A DNA stretch of 64,000 nt from contig JACKFM010000002.1 in the NCBI GenBank assembly GCA_020632475.1, forward strand, positions 52,501 to 116,500, written 5' to 3'. This stretch comes from Candidatus Omnitrophota bacterium. Lineage in GTDB: Bacteria > Omnitrophota > Omnitrophia > Omnitrophales > Aquincolibacteriaceae. Below are positions 42,376 through 51,054 of this stretch, piece by piece. Below the pieces are notes generated by a model. The model was not told the DNA's origin. It did not search any database and worked only from the letters and a program-made list of their open reading frames with translations. Position numbers and translations under genes: made by a program. The stretch's first letter is position 1. Each line of letters opens with the position of its first letter.

Positions 42376-43554
42376 TTAGCGTTGGGTCAATGTATTAAAG
42401 GCATAAACCAGATTACGGATATCCTCTTCATCATGTTCGGCGCTGACCGTCACTCTCAGACGCGCCTGGCCCTTCGCCACCGCCGGATAACGAACCGCCG
42501 GAACCAGGAGGTTGCGCTCAAGCAATTTCTCCGATATCGCCAGGGCCTCTTTCTCGCCGTGGACAATCACCGGCATAATCGGAGAATGAATCGGGCCTGT
42601 CTGCCAGCCCGCGCCCGAAAGCCCCTCATGGAGTTTCTGAATATTTCTCCATAATTTCCGGCGGATTTCGGGTGAATCCCGTATGATCTCAATCGCCTGG
42701 ATGCCCGCGGCACACAACGCCGGCGGCAGAGCCGTGGCAAAAATAAAAGGCCTTGATTTGTTGACCAGATAATCCACCACCGCTGCCGAGGCGCAAACAA
42801 ATCCGCCCAGAATGCCGATGGCTTTCGAAAACGTGCCTGTCAGTACATCCACGCCCGGTTCCAATCCCTGATCCTCACAAGCACCGCGGCCTTCCAATCC
42901 AAAAACACCTGTTCCGTGTGCGTCATCTAAAAGAAGCATGGCGCCATGCATTTCCTTGATGCGTATAAGTTCCGAGATATCGGCCGAGTCCCCGTCCATG
43001 CTGAAAACCGTATCGGAAATGATCCATTTTTTTTGTGCCTCCGGTGCATTTTTGATCAGTTCCTCGCACCGTTCATATCGCTTATGCGGAAAAACCCGTA
43101 CCATAGCACCCGATAAGCGGGCGCCGTCAATCAAAGACGCGTGGCACAATTTATCCATAACAATTAAATCTTCTTTGGCCGCCAGCGCCGAGATAGCGCC
43201 AAGGTTGGCCAGATAACCCGATCCATAAATCAACGCGGCCTCTTTTCTTTTAAAAACAGCCGTTTGGGCGGCAAATTCCTGATGGATTTGGCTGTGGCCT
43301 GAAATCAGCTGCGATGCCCCGGCACCGGCACCCGATTGTTCGACCGCTTTTTTCAAGGCCTGAATCATCCTCGGATGATGCGCCAGCCCAAGATAATCAT
43401 TACTGCAAAAAAGAGTGAGTTCGCGGTCCTGCCACACAGCCCTGACGCCGGATCGGGTCAGTTGCAAAGATCGCAATTTGCGATAAAGGTCATCTTCCTT
43501 TAGAGCCTTCAGTTCGTTTTCAATCCAACTCATGTTTTCTGTTTTTTCGAACAT
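42376..43554 (-). CDS. bioF: 8-amino-7-oxononanoate synthase
   Basis: PLP enzyme that condenses pimeloyl-ACP/CoA with alanine. 392 residues: FCSNDYLGLAHHPRMIQALK, GAGASQLISGHSQIHQEFA, LLLDDAHGTGVFG and TGTFSKAIGILGGFV with the Schiff-base Lys. Complete; an internal ATG at residue 8 is an alternative start. It follows the ketosynthase by 3 bp. Confidence 0.95.
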   Translation of the reverse strand: MFEKTENMSWIENELKALKEDDLYRKLRSLQLTRSGVRAVWQDRELTLFCSNDYLGLAHHPRMIQALKKAVEQSGAGAGASQLISGHSQIHQEFAAQTAVFKRKEAALIYGSGYLANLGAISALAAKEDLIVMDKLCHASLIDGARLSGAMVRVFPHKRYERCEELIKNAPEAQKKWIISDTVFSMDGDSADISELIRIKEMHGAMLLLDDAHGTGVFGLEGRGACEDQGLEPGVDVLTGTFSKAIGILGGFVCASAAVVDYLVNKSRPFIFATALPPALCAAGIQAIEIIRDSPEIRRKLWRNIQKLHEGLSGAGWQTGPIHSPIMPVIVHGEKEALAISEKLLERNLLVPAVRYPAVAKGQARLRVTVSAEHDEEDIRNLVYAFNTLTQR

Positions 43555-43557
43555 GAA

Positions 43558-44781
43558 TCAAACCTTTCCAAGGGCAATGGCGGCCAGATGTCCGCCGAAA
43601 CCTAAAGAAATTGAAAGTGCCCGGTTAACCTTCTTCGTTCGTGATTTCAGTGCCGTATAATCTAAATCACATTCGGCATCCGGCCGGTCCAGACCGATCG
43701 TCGGAGGGATGAACCCTTCATCCATAGCGATCAAACACCCGATAACCTCTACTGCGCCTGCAGCACCGAGTAAATGACCTGTCATAGATTTTGTCGAACT
43801 CATGGAAATATGAACCGCGTCTTTACCGAATGCCTTTTTAAGTTGTCGCGTTTCATATAAATCTCCGGATTTTGTGGCGGTGCCATGCAGATTCACATAG
43901 TCTAAATTCGCAGCCGGCACATCACATTGCTCCATCATATTCTGAAGTAACCGGCTAAGCGCATGGGTTTCATCCCTGAAGTGAATCGTGTCCGTTCCCT
44001 CTCCGGCCACTTTATAACCTAAAACCTCCCCGAAGATTTTTGCACCGCGAGCCTGTGCGCTTTCCAGAGTTTCCAGAAAAACGATTCCGCTGCCTTCTCC
44101 GACCATAAATCCCGAACGGTTCTGATGAAACGGTAAAATCGAAGAGGGAGAAAGTGCTTTCATTTGATTGTATCCGGCAAGCATCAGCGGCACGACCGAG
44201 GCGTCACTGGCCCCGGCAATGCAATAATCCAGATACCCTTCCGAAACCATGCGTGCGGCTTCTCCGATCGCAACCGTGCCGGTAGCGCATGCGGCAATAT
44301 AACATTTGGCCGCGCCCCTGATTTCCCAACGGCGGGCAATCCATTGAGCCGCAAAATTCGGCACCGAATTACAGTAAATGCGCGCACCCAAAATTGCGCT
44401 CGGGTTTTTTGAAAACCTTTCCTTAAACCGGTCAATCGTATGCATGCCGCCCTTGCTGGAACTGACCATAATCCCCACGCGAAAAGGGTCGACGTCCTGA
44501 ACGGAAAAACCGGCTTCGCCAAAAGCTTCCTCGGCCGCCGCCACCGCATATTGAATGAAGGGGTCTAAAAGCTGTGTCCCCTGTTTTTTAGGATTAAAAT
44601 CTTTAACTTCAAAAGCTTCTTTAACCGGAAAATTTTCTGTCGCAAAAGCCTGTATCGGCCCCTGGCCCGACCGGCCTTCCTTGAAGGCCTGCGCCAGCGA
44701 CTTTACATCATGACCGAGCGGCGTAATGGCGCCCCGGCCCGTAATGACAACACGCCGTTTTGTTTTTTTTATCTCTCTCAT
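43558..44781 (-). CDS. Beta-ketoacyl-ACP synthase II family protein in the biotin operon
   Basis: A 407-residue KAS II-type enzyme: GRGAITPLGHDVKSLAQAF at the start, a catalytic Cys in AACATGTVAIGEAA, and His in NLHGTATKSGD and TGHLLGAAGAVE. PFHQNRSGFMVGEGSG is the usual shielding loop. All catalytic residues are intact. It could elongate an acyl-ACP; the operon suggests work on the pimelate precursor of biotin, an inference. Confidence 0.9.
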   Translation of the reverse strand: MREIKKTKRRVVITGRGAITPLGHDVKSLAQAFKEGRSGQGPIQAFATENFPVKEAFEVKDFNPKKQGTQLLDPFIQYAVAAAEEAFGEAGFSVQDVDPFRVGIMVSSSKGGMHTIDRFKERFSKNPSAILGARIYCNSVPNFAAQWIARRWEIRGAAKCYIAACATGTVAIGEAARMVSEGYLDYCIAGASDASVVPLMLAGYNQMKALSPSSILPFHQNRSGFMVGEGSGIVFLETLESAQARGAKIFGEVLGYKVAGEGTDTIHFRDETHALSRLLQNMMEQCDVPAANLDYVNLHGTATKSGDLYETRQLKKAFGKDAVHISMSSTKSMTGHLLGAAGAVEVIGCLIAMDEGFIPPTIGLDRPDAECDLDYTALKSRTKKVNRALSISLGFGGHLAAIALGKV

Positions 44782-44787
44782 AAAATT

Positions 44788-45522
44788 TTATAAAATCGTT
44801 TCGCGGCCTTCCCAATGAAAAACCTGGCCGGTGACTTGATTCATTTCGTCCCCACAAAGATAGCTTAAAAACGCGGCAACCTCATCGGGATTGGAATACT
44901 CTTTTAACGGATTTAATTCAATATTTCTTTCTATTGCCGTTCTGGGCAAATCTACAGTCATAGCCGAATGCATAAAGCCCGGATTGACCGCGTTGACTAA
45001 TATTTTTTTACGTCCTAATTCCATCGCCAGTGATTTGGCAAGCGCGATCAACCCTGCCTTCGCTGCCGCATAGTTAGCTGTTCCGTAAGCCCCACGCAAA
45101 GCCACACGGCTGGTCAACATGAATACCTTGGCTGGTTTTTTCTTAAATAAAAGTGGTAATAACTTTTTCGTCAAATAATAAACAGCCTTGAGATTAACAT
45201 TCATAACATAATCCCAATCCTCTTCGGAAAGATTTTGGACCGTATGATCACGGCATGCGGCCGCATTGTGGATCAATACATCAAGGCCGCTCATGGCTGC
45301 ACGAATCTCTTGGATAAACCGGTTTAATGATTCCATGCTGGCCAGGTCAACTTCATGCCCGGTTGCTCCGGCCCGGATTAAGTCTTCGGCTTTTGATTTG
45401 TTTTGATAAAAAGTAAAATGAACTCGTGCGCCTTCTCTCAACGCTCGATGGACAAAAGAATGTCCCAAACGGCTTGTGCCGCCCGTAATTACAACCGTTT
45501 TGTCGGAAAGATTTTTTTTCAA
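44788..45522 (-). CDS. SDR-family reductase (FabG-like) in the biotin operon
   Basis: A 244-residue short-chain dehydrogenase. It has VVITGGTSRLGHSFVHRAL for NAD(P) binding, NAA at about 88, Ser in LTSRVALRG, the YAAAK catalytic pair (NYAAAKAGLIALAKSLAME) and NPGFM. It probably reduces beta-ketoacyl-ACP, working with the adjacent ketosynthase (6-bp gap). Partner dehydratase and enoyl reductase are not in the operon. Confidence 0.88.
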   Translation of the reverse strand: MKKNLSDKTVVITGGTSRLGHSFVHRALREGARVHFTFYQNKSKAEDLIRAGATGHEVDLASMESLNRFIQEIRAAMSGLDVLIHNAAACRDHTVQNLSEEDWDYVMNVNLKAVYYLTKKLLPLLFKKKPAKVFMLTSRVALRGAYGTANYAAAKAGLIALAKSLAMELGRKKILVNAVNPGFMHSAMTVDLPRTAIERNIELNPLKEYSNPDEVAAFLSYLCGDEMNQVTGQVFHWEGRETIL

Positions 45523-45525
45523 GCT

Positions 45526-46599
45526 CTACAAACGCGCAGGCATTTGATCGGTAGGTTCGTCAGAAAGGGGGTCGGATTCTGAAGGGCTCTTAGGGGCAGG
45601 CTTGAACCCCGCTCTTGTAAGCATCTCAAAATCGTCTTTGATGGGGTTTCCGCCTGTGGTCAGATACCCTCCGATAATCAGGCCGTTAGCGCCTCCTTCT
45701 AATGCTTTTTGCTGATACTCGGGTCCCAAATTCAGCTCACGTCCGCCGGCAAGTTTAATGTTTGTCTTCGGATGAATAAAACGGTATACGGCGATGGTTT
45801 TAACCATTTCAAGCGGTTCGGGTTTGGGGGTATTTTCAAGCGGTGTCCCCGGCCGCGGATTAAGCACATTCATCGGCAAACATTTTGGCGCATAGGGTTT
45901 CAATTCGAAAGCCATTTTCATCCGGTCTTCACGTGTTTCTCCCATGCCCAAAATTCCGCCGGAGCAAAGTTCCATGCCGCCATCCATCAGATTTTTCATG
46001 GTTTCAAGGCGGGTGTCATAGGTGTGGGTCGAAACAATCTTGGGATAAAATTCACGGGAGCTTTGGAGATTGTTGTTAAGCCGGCGAACCCCGGCCTCCT
46101 TGAGACGGCGCACCCGTTCGGGAGTCAAAAATCCGAGTGATCCGTCCAGACTCATTTTTGTTTCCGTCCCCAACCGGGTGTACATTTCAATGATTTTTTC
46201 AAACTCTTCGTTTGAAAGCGCTCCGCCGCTGGTAACAATACAGAAATTCTGCGAGCCTTTCTTTTCAAATTCCTTGGCCGCTGCAACCACTTCGTCGACA
46301 GACACCAGACCATAGGTATCCACGCGCGTATCAAACCGCACCGATTGCGAACAAAACCCGCAATCTTCTCCGCACAGATTGCTCTTGGCGTTAATCAAAG
46401 AACACAATCCCGGCACATGGGAGTTAAAATGAAATGTGATTTCCCGTGCGGCCTTAAGCAAAAGATCGATGGTGTCGGAATCTTCAATGCTGATCAGATG
46501 CATGGCTTCGTCAAACGAGATTTCGCCTCCATCCAATACCCGCTTTTTCAACTCTTCAATCAACGCTTGTGTTTCCTGATGTGTATTCTGACTGGTCAT
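45526..46599 (-). CDS. bioB: Biotin synthase
   Basis: Radical SAM enzyme that inserts sulfur into dethiobiotin. 357 residues with the CGEDCGFCSQS motif binding the 4Fe-4S cluster. GIRRLNNNL-type motif region reads RRLNNNLQSSREFY, and GGRELNLGPEYQ lies near the end. A polar C-terminal tail of about 25 residues rich in Pro/Ser/Asp is unusual. First gene of the biotin run; no BirA-type operator recognised upstream. Confidence 0.95.
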   Translation of the reverse strand: MTSQNTHQETQALIEELKKRVLDGGEISFDEAMHLISIEDSDTIDLLLKAAREITFHFNSHVPGLCSLINAKSNLCGEDCGFCSQSVRFDTRVDTYGLVSVDEVVAAAKEFEKKGSQNFCIVTSGGALSNEEFEKIIEMYTRLGTETKMSLDGSLGFLTPERVRRLKEAGVRRLNNNLQSSREFYPKIVSTHTYDTRLETMKNLMDGGMELCSGGILGMGETREDRMKMAFELKPYAPKCLPMNVLNPRPGTPLENTPKPEPLEMVKTIAVYRFIHPKTNIKLAGGRELNLGPEYQQKALEGGANGLIIGGYLTTGGNPIKDDFEMLTRAGFKPAPKSPSESDPLSDEPTDQMPARL

Positions 46600-46684
46600 G
46601 GTCTTCTACCTGTGCCCGATGGCACTCTTTTAATAAATGCTATAAAATAATTTTATGGATTAACGCCCAAACTCTAAACCGGCA

Positions 46685-46960
46685 TCAACCCCCCGCAATA
46701 GCCGGAACAATCGACACTTCATCGCCGGCTTTAAGTGTTGTAGATTCCTGTTTAAGAAAACGAATGTCTTCTTCATTTAAATAAACATTCACAAAACGTC
46801 TGACCTTTCCGGATTCGTCGCAGAGCCGGTCTTTGATACCGCCATATTGACTTTCGAGTTTGTTGATCAGTTCTTGAATGTCGGCGGCCTCAATGCTGAC
46901 CTCGGCCTGCCCTCCGGTTAGTTTTTGAAGTGGGGTCGGAATTCTGACTTTAACAGACAT
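46685..46960 (-). CDS. MoaD/ThiS-family sulfur carrier protein
   Basis: A 91-residue ubiquitin-like protein ending in the exposed Gly-Gly (VPAIAGG). It has MSVKVRIPTPLQKLTGGQAE at the start and LNEEDIRFLKQ. The family is adenylated and thiocarboxylated at the C-terminus and donates sulfur. It follows thrC (29-bp gap) and is in the cys cluster, so a CysO-like role in cysteine synthesis is more likely than molybdopterin synthesis, by context. Confidence 0.88.
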   Translation of the reverse strand: MSVKVRIPTPLQKLTGGQAEVSIEAADIQELINKLESQYGGIKDRLCDESGKVRRFVNVYLNEEDIRFLKQESTTLKAGDEVSIVPAIAGG

Positions 46961-46989
46961 GATTAAAATCTCCTTGTTATGTTTGAGGA

Positions 46990-48249
46990 TTAAATATCCC
47001 GTACCGGTTTAAGTTTTTCTTCGAAAGATTGTAGGCTTGGCTCAATCATGGTCGGTTCGCCGACACTATCCTGAATGGCTTCCTGTGTTTTGAGACCATT
47101 GCCTGTAATTGCAAGCACAATCGACTCATCGCGCGGAATACTTCCGCGCTCAATCAGTTTCTTGGCGGATGCCACCGTGACTCCGCCCGCAGTTTCGGTA
47201 AAAATTCCTTCGGTGCGGGCAAGCAACCGGATGCCTTCGCGAATTTCGTCATCATTAACGATAGCAGCGCTTCCACCCGAAGCTTCAATCACATCTTTGG
47301 CATAATAGCCGTCGGCAGGGTTTCCGATAGCAAGTGATTTTGCAATCGTATAGGGCTTAACCGGCAACACATGCTCTGATTTTTCAAGAATTGCCGTCGC
47401 AATCGGCGAACAGCCCTCGGGCTGCGCACAATGAATGCTGGTGTTGAGTCCGCCTTCGATAAACTCAAGCTGTTCAAACTCTTTAAAGGCTTTCCAAATT
47501 TTTGTAATCAGAGACCCGCTGGCCGCGGGAATCACAACGTGTTTGGGTGCTTTCCATCCCAGCTGTTCAATGATTTCAAAACCCATGGTCTTGGAGCCTT
47601 CGGAATAGTACGGCCGAAGGTTCACGTTAACAAATCCCCAATGATACCGTGACGCGATTTCAGAACAAAGGCGGTTGACATCGTCATAATTACCACGCAC
47701 AGCGACCACATTGGGATTATAAACCAGTGATCCCAAAACCTTTCCGCGTTCCAAGTCATAAGGAATAAAAATATAGCGTTCCAGTCCGGCCTTGGCGCCG
47801 TGGGCCGAAACCGAATTGGCAAGGTTGCCTGTCGAGGCGCAGGCCACGGTTGTAAAGCCAAGTTCTTTGGCGCGCGTCAACGCCACCGAAACCACACGGT
47901 CTTTAAATGACCACGTCGGGTGACACACCGAATCATCCTTGATATACAGTTCCTTAACGCCGAGTTCTTCGGCCAGAAGACGTGCACGAACAAGCGGGGT
48001 GAAACCGCTATGCAATCCCACAGTGGGTTCCCCGTCGATGGGAAGCAGGTCGCGATATCGCCAGAGGCTGCGCGGTCCTTTTTCGATTTTTTCGCGTGTC
48101 AGATTTTTTTTAATCGCTGCATAATCATAAGAAGCCTCCAGAGGACTAAAGTCATATTCACAGACATAGAGCGCTTCTTTGGGATATTCCCGTCCCGTTC
48201 CTTTGCTTTTTAAACACTTCATGTACGACATACTTTTTTCCCTTCGCAC
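46990..48249 (-). CDS. thrC: Threonine synthase
   Basis: PLP enzyme that converts phosphohomoserine to threonine. 419 residues. It has a Cys-containing N-terminal ribbon (CLKSKGTGREYPKEALYVC), LYIKDDSVCHPTWSFKDRVV with the Schiff-base Lys, and ACASTGNLANSVSAHGAKAG as the phosphate loop. ATGs at residues 7 and 10 are alternative starts. The next gene downstream is the sulfur carrier. ThrC and MoaD-like genes often cluster; the meaning is not fixed. Confidence 0.93.
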   Translation of the reverse strand: MRREKSMSYMKCLKSKGTGREYPKEALYVCEYDFSPLEASYDYAAIKKNLTREKIEKGPRSLWRYRDLLPIDGEPTVGLHSGFTPLVRARLLAEELGVKELYIKDDSVCHPTWSFKDRVVSVALTRAKELGFTTVACASTGNLANSVSAHGAKAGLERYIFIPYDLERGKVLGSLVYNPNVVAVRGNYDDVNRLCSEIASRYHWGFVNVNLRPYYSEGSKTMGFEIIEQLGWKAPKHVVIPAASGSLITKIWKAFKEFEQLEFIEGGLNTSIHCAQPEGCSPIATAILEKSEHVLPVKPYTIAKSLAIGNPADGYYAKDVIEASGGSAAIVNDDEIREGIRLLARTEGIFTETAGGVTVASAKKLIERGSIPRDESIVLAITGNGLKTQEAIQDSVGEPTMIEPSLQSFEEKLKPVRDI

Positions 48250-48335
48250 TGCGTACCGTCTATTGCGCGCTGTATTCTCAATCTTTTTCTTCCGGAAAAA
48301 TTAAGCCGGTGAGCGCGCCGTGCGCATTACGCTTC

Positions 48336-49292
48336 TTATTGTTTAAAGGCCTCATCCATACTGAGATATCTCTCACCGGTATCACAGATAATCGCGACGA
48401 CATTCTTTCCGGGCCCCAGTTCTTTACAAACCTGAAGGGCTGCCCAAAGAATAGCTCCGCTCGAAATACCGCTTAAGATCCCTTCGCGCTTGGCCAGATC
48501 CAAAGCCGTTTGCCAGGCATCCTGATCGTCAACGGTAATCACCTGATCGACGATTTGGCGGTTCATGACATCCGGCACAAAGCCGGCGCCGATTCCCTGA
48601 ATTTTATGTTTGCCGGGACTGCCGCCAGAAAGCACGGGAGAATTCTTGGGCTCAACGGCAACGATCTTCACGTTTGGATTACGCTTTTTAAAAACTTCTC
48701 CACAACCCGTAATGGTTCCGCCGGTTCCGACGCCGGAAACAAACGCATCCACCTTTCCGTCCAATGCCGTCCAAATTTCTTCAGCCGTCCGTTCCCGATG
48801 AATTTTGGGATTTGCCGGATTGGCAAATTGTTGCGGAATAAAGCTATTGTCATTTTCTTTGGCGATTTCCTGTGCCTTGGCAATCGCGCCTTTCATCCCC
48901 TCGGCTCCTGGGGTTAATACGAGCTCGGCTCCATAGCGCTTTAAAAGCTGTCTGCGCTCAATGCTCATCGTGTCGGGCATAGTCAAAATTAAACGGTATC
49001 CCTTAACGGCACAAACGAGCGCAAGTCCGATACCGGTATTGCCGGAAGTCGGTTCAACAATCAGTGTATCTTGTTTAATCAGCCCCTTTTCCTCCGCATC
49101 GCAAATCATGCTGAAACAGATACGGTCCTTAACGCTTCCGCCCGGATTCATTGATTCAAGTTTTCCATAAAGCGTTGCTGTATTCGAATTAGTCAATTTG
49201 TTAATTTTGACTAAAGGCGTATTACAGATCAGATCCAAAACAGTCTGTCCCACAAGCGGTTTTGTTCCGATTTTTGCTGATGCGGTTGTCAT
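48336..49292 (-). CDS. cysK: Cysteine synthase (O-acetylserine sulfhydrylase)
   Basis: PLP enzyme that makes cysteine from O-acetylserine and sulfide. 318 residues: ESMNPGGSVKDRICFSMI with the Schiff-base Lys, EPTSGNTGIGLALV, and GVGTGGTITGCGEVFK. Complete. With a neighbouring MoaD-like carrier it could instead use a thiocarboxylated carrier as sulfur donor, as CysM does, but the sequence is closest to CysK. Confidence 0.93.
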   Translation of the reverse strand: MTTASAKIGTKPLVGQTVLDLICNTPLVKINKLTNSNTATLYGKLESMNPGGSVKDRICFSMICDAEEKGLIKQDTLIVEPTSGNTGIGLALVCAVKGYRLILTMPDTMSIERRQLLKRYGAELVLTPGAEGMKGAIAKAQEIAKENDNSFIPQQFANPANPKIHRERTAEEIWTALDGKVDAFVSGVGTGGTITGCGEVFKKRNPNVKIVAVEPKNSPVLSGGSPGKHKIQGIGAGFVPDVMNRQIVDQVITVDDQDAWQTALDLAKREGILSGISSGAILWAALQVCKELGPGKNVVAIICDTGERYLSMDEAFKQ

Positions 49293-49337
49293 TGACGGTC
49301 CTCCTTCAGGTTAAACGTCTTAAAATTATCCTTTTGA

Positions 49338-50102
49338 TTATATATTTGCCGAAAGATCATCCAGTCCGGTTTTATCTTCCGGCTCCTTATCCTTCGATTT
49401 AATTTCTTTAAATGTATGAATGCCACATTCCTTTTTGCTCTTGCCTGCCCAACGCCCCGATCGCTCATCGTCACCGGCCTGAATGGGACGGGTACAGGGC
49501 CAACAGCCGATACTCAGATATCCTTTTTCAAAAAGCGGATGCTGAGGAATTTTATGCTCTTTTAAGTACCACCAGGCATCCCGCGACGTAAAATTTGCAA
49601 GGGGACTGATTTTATAACGGCCGCCTTCATAAAGCTCCAAAATCCGGACCGATTTTCTAAAATCGGTTTGATGCCGGCGTATCCCGCTCATCCAGGCTTC
49701 ATAATCCCCCAAGGCGGCATCCAGCGGCTCAACTTTATTCAACTGACAACAACGGTCGGGGTCGACCTCATAAGGCGTTCCTCCCGTTTTTTCGATAAGC
49801 TGCTGACGATCCGCCTCATCCGCCCTAAGATCCACGATGTTGGTTAAACCCAAAAATGCGGTAAGCTGTTTCTTATATTCAATCGTTTCCGGAAAGTGAT
49901 AACCGGTTTCCAGAAATAAAATAGGAGTTGCCGGATCCACACGGCTTACCATATGTAAAAGAACTCCGCTTTCGGGACCAAACGACGAGGTCATAGTGAT
50001 TTTAGGGCTGAATTCCTTCAAAGCCCAGGCCACAATCTCGGGAGACTTCATCGCTTCAAGTTCCCGGTTGAGTTTTTCTATGTCTAATTCTCGAGTCAAC
50101 AA
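49338..50102 (-). CDS. cysH: Assimilatory APS reductase-type (CysH) protein
   Basis: Reduces adenylylsulfate to sulfite with thioredoxin. About 254 residues from a TTG at 50102 (or 50099), preceded by AGAGG. It has FGPESGVLL and ETGYHFPETIEY, CC in DRCCQLNKVEPLDAAL, a second CxxC pair in GCWPCTRP, and ECGIH near the end. The two cysteine pairs bind a 4Fe-4S cluster, which is the APS reductase type. An in-frame ATG at 50258 exists, but the first 31 residues it adds are encoded by repeat copy D, so I reject it as the native start. Confidence 0.85.
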   Translation of the reverse strand: MLTRELDIEKLNRELEAMKSPEIVAWALKEFSPKITMTSSFGPESGVLLHMVSRVDPATPILFLETGYHFPETIEYKKQLTAFLGLTNIVDLRADEADRQQLIEKTGGTPYEVDPDRCCQLNKVEPLDAALGDYEAWMSGIRRHQTDFRKSVRILELYEGGRYKISPLANFTSRDAWWYLKEHKIPQHPLFEKGYLSIGCWPCTRPIQAGDDERSGRWAGKSKKECGIHTFKEIKSKDKEPEDKTGLDDLSANI

Positions 50103-50164
50103 ATGGTCCTCTTGGACTGATATCAATTTTTCAAAATCTGTTGAAGTTACACCGAATAGAACAG

Positions 50165-50280
50165 CTAGCACCTCTTCAATTTTGAAATTATGAGCTGCTG
50201 AATTCAAAATTACTAGAGGTCCTGTGTCCGTAACAACATTGAAATTCAAACCCTGCATTTCAATATTGACGGAGCACTCG
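50165..50280 (+). repeat. CTAG-type repeat, copy D (116 bp)
   Basis: It starts CTAGCACCTCTTCAATTTTG and ends ATTGACGGAGCACTCGG, one base change from the terminal CTAG. ACCTCT-AATTTTGAA pairs with TTCAAAATTACTAGAGGT in the 5' half; GTAACAACATTGAAATTC is the 3' half. It fills the gap between cysC and cysH and extends the cysH reading frame. Confidence 0.75.
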
Positions 50281-50283
50281 GTT

Positions 50284-50865
50284 CTATTTAGCGGTTTCTT
50301 CCGAGGATAAATAACCCAACGTCTCCAGCCGGTTTAGCACTTTGACAAGCGACTCTTCCGGCGATTCCCGCTCTGTATCACAAACCACATCCGGATCAAG
50401 CGGTTCTTCATAGGGATCGTCGACTCCTGTAAAGCCTTTGATGAGTCCGTCTTTCGCTTTCTGATAAAGGCCTTTAACATCCCGCTCCTGACATTTTTCA
50501 ACAGAAGCGCGAACATAGATTTCGACAAAGCTGCCGATTAGCCGGCGATTACTATCACGAGCCTCACGATAAGGCGACACGGCCGAAACAATAGCCGCCA
50601 CCCCGTTACGCGCCAATAAATGACAAACAAATCCGATCCGCTTAATATTCGCGTCCCGATCCTCTTTACTAAAGCCAAGTCCTCGGGAAAGATTGGTACG
50701 AATAACGTCCCCGTCTAAAAGCTCAACTTTGATCTCCTGCTGACGCAGCAATCTTTCTAAATTACGGGCAATCGTTGATTTTCCCGAACTCGGAAGCCCG
50801 GTAAACCAAATCGTCACTCCTCGGGTAAGTTTATATTTTGCCGCATGTTTAGAATCCGTCATCAC
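50284..50865 (-). CDS. cysC: Adenylylsulfate kinase
   Basis: Phosphorylates APS to PAPS. 193 residues: P-loop FTGLPSSGKSTIARNLE, then LDGDVIRTNLSRGLGFSKED, VSPYREARDSNR and KGLYQKAKDGLIKGFTGVDD. Complete. It is the first gene of a cys operon and has a good promoter. Sulfate adenylyltransferase and sulfite reductase are not in the window. Confidence 0.95.
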   Translation of the reverse strand: MMTDSKHAAKYKLTRGVTIWFTGLPSSGKSTIARNLERLLRQQEIKVELLDGDVIRTNLSRGLGFSKEDRDANIKRIGFVCHLLARNGVAAIVSAVSPYREARDSNRRLIGSFVEIYVRASVEKCQERDVKGLYQKAKDGLIKGFTGVDDPYEEPLDPDVVCDTERESPEESLVKVLNRLETLGYLSSEETAK

Positions 50866-50944
50866 GTATCCAGCTAAATGGTTCCATCCTCTTATATATC
50901 AATTAGTTGCAATTTCTTACATCGCGTCTTGATAAAAGAAATTC

Positions 50945-50973
50945 AATATACAACTAAATCCATAGGGTGTCAA
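50945..50973 (-). promoter_or_regulatory. Sigma-70 promoter of the cysC operon
   Basis: On the minus strand TTGACA (50973-50968), 17 bp, TATATT (50950-50945). Transcription would start near 50937, about 72 nt before the ATG at 50865. The remaining 50974-51054 holds nothing else visible. Confidence 0.65.
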
Positions 50974-51054
50974 TTAAAGGTCATTTAAAAACCCAGCAAA
51001 AAGGATCGTGACCAGATGGACCATAAACATCATAACTCGTTTATAATAAATAGG

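Noticed and set aside
46660..46690. Further repeat fragment (AAACTCTAAACC similar to copy B)
   Set aside because: Only about 13 bases agree and no CTAG ends are present; chance cannot be excluded.
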